DNA from: Ramlibacter montanisoli
Lineage (GTDB): Bacteria; Pseudomonadota; Gammaproteobacteria; Burkholderiales; Burkholderiaceae_C
NCBI RefSeq assembly: GCF_013087525.1
Contig: NZ_JABFCS010000001.1
Coordinates: 3,038,001 to 3,102,000 of the forward strand
Direction: 5' to 3'
DNA: 64,000 bases
Every line of letters starts with the position of its first letter. Positions within the stretch are counted from its first letter, which is position 1. Of this stretch, positions 59,627-64,000 are shown one piece after another. The notes beneath the pieces are model-generated. The model was not told the origin of the DNA. It was given only the letters and a program-made list of their open reading frames with translations, and made no database searches. The position numbers were made by a program, and so were the translations under genes.

Positions 59627-60448
59627 GAAACGGGCTCCTCGCGCGGCTGCTTGTAGCGCGCATATCCCCACAGGTACTGGCTGGGTCCGGCGCGCACCAT
59701 GCGCTCCATCTCCGCGTTGACTTGCGCCGCCGCCACCCCCCGGCTCGCGCGCGAGCTCGCCTTCCAGGCGCTGCACGCGCACCCGGAAGCCGCGGCCGGC
59801 CGGCAGCCGCTCGCCCCAGACCACGAATACCGCGGCCCCGGTCTGCTGGGCCAGGCGGGCGGGCAGCGTCATGGTGTAGGCCTCCCGGCCGAAGAAAGGC
59901 GCCCACACGCCCAGGCCCTGCGGCGGCACCTGGTCGGGCAGCAGGCCCACCGCCTCGCCGGCCTTGAGCGCGCGCAGCATCTGGCGCACCCCGGCCAGGG
60001 TGGTGGGGACGGCGCGCATGTTCGGGCGGTCGCGCGAGGTGGCGACCAGCTCGCGCAGCCAGTCCTTGCGCGCCGGGCGGTACAGGACGGTGATCGGGCC
60101 GAAGCGCTGCGCATAGGCCTGCGCGGTCACCTCGAAGCAACCCAGGTGTGGCGTGAGGAAGACGATGCCGCGCCCTTCCGCACGCACGGCGGCGATCAGC
60201 TCCGCCTGCTCCCATTCCACCGGGGGCATCCGCCCGAACCACAGGCGCGGCGTTTCCATCACCAGCTTGCCGGCTTCGGCGACCGCCTGCCGCACACCCG
60301 CGAAGCCATAGCCCGCCTGGCGCGCGTTCTCCAGGAAGCGGCGCCGGTAGGTGGGCGACAGCAGGAAGGCCAGCCAGCCCACCGCCGCGCCCAGGAGGTG
60401 CAGCAGGGGCAGGGGCCATCCCGATAGCAGTTGGAAGAAGGATTTCAC
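59623..60448 (-). CDS. LpxL/HtrB-type acyltransferase (first of a tandem pair), one frame break near the end
   Basis: The repaired protein is about 274 residues. The membrane helix (LLHLLGAAVGWLAFLL) is followed by catalytic H-x4-E in TPHLGCFEVTAQ, then YRPARKDWLREL and LLPDQVPPQGLGVWAPFFGR. Without repair the frame runs on through the next gene, giving a false 563-residue fusion. The change is at 59736-59741, where six C on the plus strand should be five; removing one gives RMVRAGPSQYLWGYARYKQP and a stop at 59623. Divergent from metK. Confidence 0.92.
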
Positions 60449-60582
60449 GCGGGTTAGAATTTGCGCGTCGCCGAGTTACGGAACTACTTGCAGGGCGACC
60501 CTAAAAACATCTGCTAAAGCGTTCGCCCAAGCTCCGGCAGAAGGCAACGCGCCTTCCAGTCAAACCAACGGAGTTTATTCAA

Positions 60583-61764
<1,182 letters not shown>

Positions 61765-61870
61765 CGTCATTCCCGCGGAGGCGGGAACCAAGGCGTTTGA
61801 AAACCGAAGGGGCGCATTGCGCCCCTTCTTCGTTGGAAAGCCTTGGGTCCCCGCCGTCGCGGGGATGACG
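61765..61870. repeat. Imperfect inverted repeat pair enclosing the metK terminator
   Basis: Starting at the base after the metK stop, CGTCATTCCCGCGGAGGCGG and following bases (61765-61794) recur as a diverged inverted copy at 61840-61870 (rc begins CGTCATCCCCGCGACGGCGG). This CGTCATTCCCGCG type of sequence is a well-known dispersed intergenic repeat in beta- and gammaproteobacteria. Only this pair occurs in the window. Confidence 0.75.
61806..61830. terminator. Terminator-like hairpin between metK and the START-domain gene
   Basis: AAGGGGCGC and GCGCCCCTT form a perfect 9-bp stem with loop ATT, followed by CTTCGTT on the plus strand. It sits between two convergent genes and can serve both. 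The T-tail is weak. Confidence 0.65.
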
Positions 61871-61876
61871 GAGTCC

Positions 61877-62726
61877 TTACTGCGTCACCGCCGCCGTCTT
61901 CTCCACCCCGTACTCCTGGCGCTTCATCGTCACGTAGGTGTTGCGGTCCATCTCGCGCAGCTGCTGCGGGTAGCGCTCGGTCGCTGAACCAGTTGTTGAT
62001 GCGCTTGTCCACCCGCTGCGCCTGCGGCACGTCCATCGTGTCCAGGTAGGCGTCGATGGCCAGGTAGTAGCGCATCGCGTTGCGCTCCACCGCGCCGCGC
62101 ACGCCGTTGGTGGTGAAGCCCTGCTTGTTGGCGCCCGCCGTGGCCAGGTAGGCCTGCATCGCGAAGCGGCCGCTGCCGCCGAAGCCGTAGGCGTAGCTCA
62201 TGTGCATGAAGGTCTTGCCGCCCTCGATGGGCACCGCCTCCACCGTGATGCGGTAGTCGCGCGTGCCGAAGGGGCCCTGCCCCGCGTTCAGCCGGGACTC
62301 CAGGTAGTTCGAGGTCGCCGCCACGTTGGTGAAGCCGAAGTCCAGGCGGTAGGCCTGGTCGACCGGCTGGTTGTACTTGCGGCCGATGCGCACGCTCAGG
62401 CGGTTGCCCTGCGCGCTGCAGGCCTTGGTGTTGAAGGGCAGCAGCATGATGTCGCACCAGGCTTCCGGCTCCACCAGCGCTTCCTTCACCTTCTCGAAGG
62501 GGTGGTCCAGCACCGCGTACACGTCGCCCTGCAGCGAGTTGCTGCCCTCGGCGGAATCGATGTACAGCTGGCGGCCGTAGGAATTGCTTTGCAGCTGGGG
62601 CTTGAGCTCGGTGTAGCGGCTGCGCAGGCTGCCCGCGTCCGCTTGCGCGGCGACGGAGCCGAGGGCGAGGAGGCAAGCTGTGCCCACGCCCGCGAGGAAG
62701 CGGGCCAGTCGAACGTTGCGCGTCAT
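61877..62726 (-). CDS. Secreted START-domain (SRPBCC-like) protein, one frame break
   Basis: The repaired protein is about 283 residues. A signal peptide (to about residue 30, VAAQADA) is followed by a lipid-binding-fold pattern: GDVYAVLDHPFEKVKEALVEPEAWCDIMLLPFN, written here in parts GDVYAVLDHPFEKVKEAL and WCDIMLLPFNTKAC, then RDYRITVEAVPIEGGKTF. Ligand and role are unknown. The frame changes at about 61979-61985, where a CG dinucleotide seems lost; restoring it gives NNWFSATERYPQQLREMD and a stop at 61877. Shares an ATGA overlap with the gene upstream. Confidence 0.8.
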
Positions 62727-63214
62727 GCGTGTTTCCCTTGGGGGTCGGCTTCTTCCACCTCGAGATGGGAAGCTTCGGTTGGCGTGGTGGCGGTTCCGGT
62801 GGTTTCCGATTCGTCTTCCAGGAAAGCCTGGACGTCGAGCTGGATCCCTCCCATGAACAGCGAATGCGGTGCCACCTCGTACAGGTAGCGGCCGCGGGGG
62901 TGCAGCACCAGTCGCATGCGCAGGCGCGGCTGCTCGATCCCCTCCCACGCGCGGATCAGCCGCGTGCGCACCAGGTTGTCCGGGCACTGCAGCGACTTGA
63001 GCTTGTGGTAGTTGGAGGAGAGGTCGACCGCGTCCAGGTACCAGGGCGACTGCTTGTTGCGCGCCAGCAGGTTCGCGGACAGGTCGATCTCGAGGGTCAG
63101 CAGGTTGCCCTCGACCTCGAGGAACAGGTTGCGGCCGAGGAGCCCGCCACTCGCCTCCCCGTACTTGTACGTGAGGTTGAGGTGGGAAGGCGTCTTGCGC
63201 AGTGAGTATTTCAT
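62723..63214 (-). CDS. Unrecognised protein coupled to the START-domain gene
   Basis: A protein of 163 residues that I do not recognise. It has no signal peptide or membrane segment. It alternates beta-like stretches (LNLTYKYGEASGGLLGRNLF, LLTLEIDLSANLLARN, RYLYEVAPHSLF, GIQLDVQAFLEDE) and ends in an acidic, Thr-rich tail of about 30 residues. The start is ATG at 63214. The 4-base overlap with the START-domain gene implies co-translation. Codon use is like its neighbours, so no sign of recent transfer. Confidence 0.72.
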   Translation of the reverse strand: MKYSLRKTPSHLNLTYKYGEASGGLLGRNLFLEVEGNLLTLEIDLSANLLARNKQSPWYLDAVDLSSNYHKLKSLQCPDNLVRTRLIRAWEGIEQPRLRMRLVLHPRGRYLYEVAPHSLFMGGIQLDVQAFLEDESETTGTATTPTEASHLEVEEADPQGKHA

Positions 63215-63305
63215 GTGGGCATCACCCGTTGCGCACAGCGTGATGCACGCGCCGGCACGCCTGTGTAGGACGGTGCTGTGAATGCCTGTGCGCGCGCTCA
63301 GCCAC

Positions 63306-63326
63306 GGCGGGGCGCGGCGCCCCGCC
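63306..63326. other. GC-rich hairpin in the divergent gap before the glycine-zipper gene
   Basis: GGCGGGGCG and CGCCCCGCC form a perfect 9-bp stem with loop CGG. It lies about 90-105 bases from either divergent start in a 216-base gap. No T-run follows. Its role, if any, is unclear. Confidence 0.4.
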
Positions 63327-63430
63327 CGACGTGTCCTACAAGGGTTGTGGGTATTTGGCCCACGGGCCGGCCGGGCCCCCGCCTCAACATGAAGGAAGGA
63401 CCTTTCCAAGACATGCACAAGGAGCAAGCC

Positions 63431-64000
63431 ATGGCTGCTGAAGAACGAGAAGAGCGCGACCTGAACCGTGACCCCATCACCGACGAACCCGGTGCGCACC
63501 CGATCGGCACCGGCATTGGCGCCGCCGGCGGCGCCGTCGCGGGCGCGGCTGCCGGCTCGATCGCCGGCCCGATGGGCGCCGCTGTCGGCGGCGTGGTCGG
63601 CGCCGTGGTCGGTGGGCTCGCCGGCAAGGCCGCCGGCGAAGCGGTGAACCCGACGCAGGAAGAAGCCTTCTGGCGCGAGAACTACGACAAGGAGCCCTAC
63701 TACGAGAAGGGCCGCAGCTTCGACGACTACAGCCCGGCCTACCGCCTGGGGCTGTCCGGCCGCGAGCGCTACGAGCAGGACCGCTGGACCAGCGTGGAGC
63801 CGCGCCTGGCCTCCGAGTGGGAGAGCACCCGCGGCAACTCGACGCTGAACTGGGAGCGCGCCCGCCCGGCGTCGGAAGCCGCCTGGTCCCGCGCCGACGA
63901 GCAGTACCGCAGCAGCTCCGGCGGCGGCACGGCCGGCGCGGTGGGTGCGATGCAGACCGCGGGCAACAACGACGGCGATCGAGGCGACGTGGTCGACGTG
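63431..64000 (+). CDS. Glycine-zipper protein, cut by window edge
   Basis: The first 190 codons are present. A charged N-terminus (MAAEEREERDLNRDPITDEP) is followed by a Gly/Ala-rich zipper (about residues 22-65, GAAGGAVAGAAAGSIAGPMG then AAVGGVVGAVVGGLAGKAAG) that could insert into or cross a membrane. A hydrophilic aromatic region follows (FWRENYDKEPYYEKGRSF, RLGLSGRERYEQDRW). AAGGAG lies 8 bases upstream of the ATG. Similar proteins occur in Burkholderiales without a known role. The end is missing. Confidence 0.75.
   Translation, partial: MAAEEREERDLNRDPITDEPGAHPIGTGIGAAGGAVAGAAAGSIAGPMGAAVGGVVGAVVGGLAGKAAGEAVNPTQEEAFWRENYDKEPYYEKGRSFDDYSPAYRLGLSGRERYEQDRWTSVEPRLASEWESTRGNSTLNWERARPASEAAWSRADEQYRSSSGGGTAGAVGAMQTAGNNDGDRGDVVDV

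Noticed and set aside
60449-60582. SAM-sensing riboswitch upstream of metK
   Set aside because: I could not fit the leader to SAM-I, SAM-II or SAH riboswitch consensus features; a covariance-model search would decide.

Overview
The window is one continuous piece of a high-GC chromosome. It reads as Betaproteobacteria, order Burkholderiales, most like Comamonadaceae (Ramlibacter or Variovorax type). That placement is an inference from synteny I recognise: petABC-sspAB, an mla-murA-his-tat gene run, pilMNOPQ-aroKB-dgt, System II cytochrome c maturation (resB-ccsA), and tandem lpxL-like genes beside metK. Nearly all of the DNA is housekeeping sequence. No gap between genes exceeds 300 bases; the largest are 3004-3287, 46474-46744 and 63215-63430.

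Layout: 1-3400 holds a cut-off M23 peptidase, a DUF721/DciA-like gene, a chemoreceptor and tRNA-Thr(TGT). 3405-7423 (minus) is sspB, sspA and the cytochrome bc1 genes petCBA, with a terminator-like hairpin between pet and ssp. 7547-12383 holds mscL, pdxA, a NIF3 gene, a membrane protein with a degenerate GGDEF domain, and a DegS/DegQ-like protease. From 28681 down to 12405 runs one very tightly packed minus-strand cluster: mlaF-E-D-A-C(B), an ABC-2 exporter, bolA/ibaG, murA, hisG-D-C-B-H-A-F-I-E, a small membrane protein, a HIT protein and tatA-B-C. Then come gltD and gltB, a small REP-type transposase element bounded by perfect inverted repeats, and a second minus-strand run (46473 to 35840) of pilM-N-O-P-Q, aroK, aroB, dgt, an MFS transporter, DUF1415 and a methyltransferase. 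The right part holds mrcA, cyaY, lptM-lysA, msrPQ, ccsA-resB, cytochrome c4, ysxC, an alpha/beta hydrolase, two lpxL-like acyltransferases, metK, a START-domain protein, an unrecognised small protein and a cut-off glycine-zipper protein.

Functional themes are envelope homeostasis (Mla, MurA, PBP1A, LptM, LpxL, Tat, the DegS/DegQ-like protease), respiration and cytochrome c assembly (PetABC, ResB/CcsA, c4), type IV pili, and amino-acid or cofactor synthesis (His, Glu, Lys, shikimate, pyridoxal phosphate, SAM).

The most striking property is technical. At least 22 frame breaks interrupt about 19 genes, many of them normally essential. Almost every break is repaired by adding or removing one base, often in a short G/C or A/T run, and a few need two bases. 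This looks like an unpolished long-read assembly rather than gene decay. For these genes I give the whole repaired span and state the position of the break. I did not find a convincing undescribed system. The best leads are the RAYT-like element whose repeat has supplied the 3-prime end of a host gene, the apparent MlaC-MlaB fusion, the degenerate GGDEF protein, and an unrecognised protein gene coupled to a START-domain gene.
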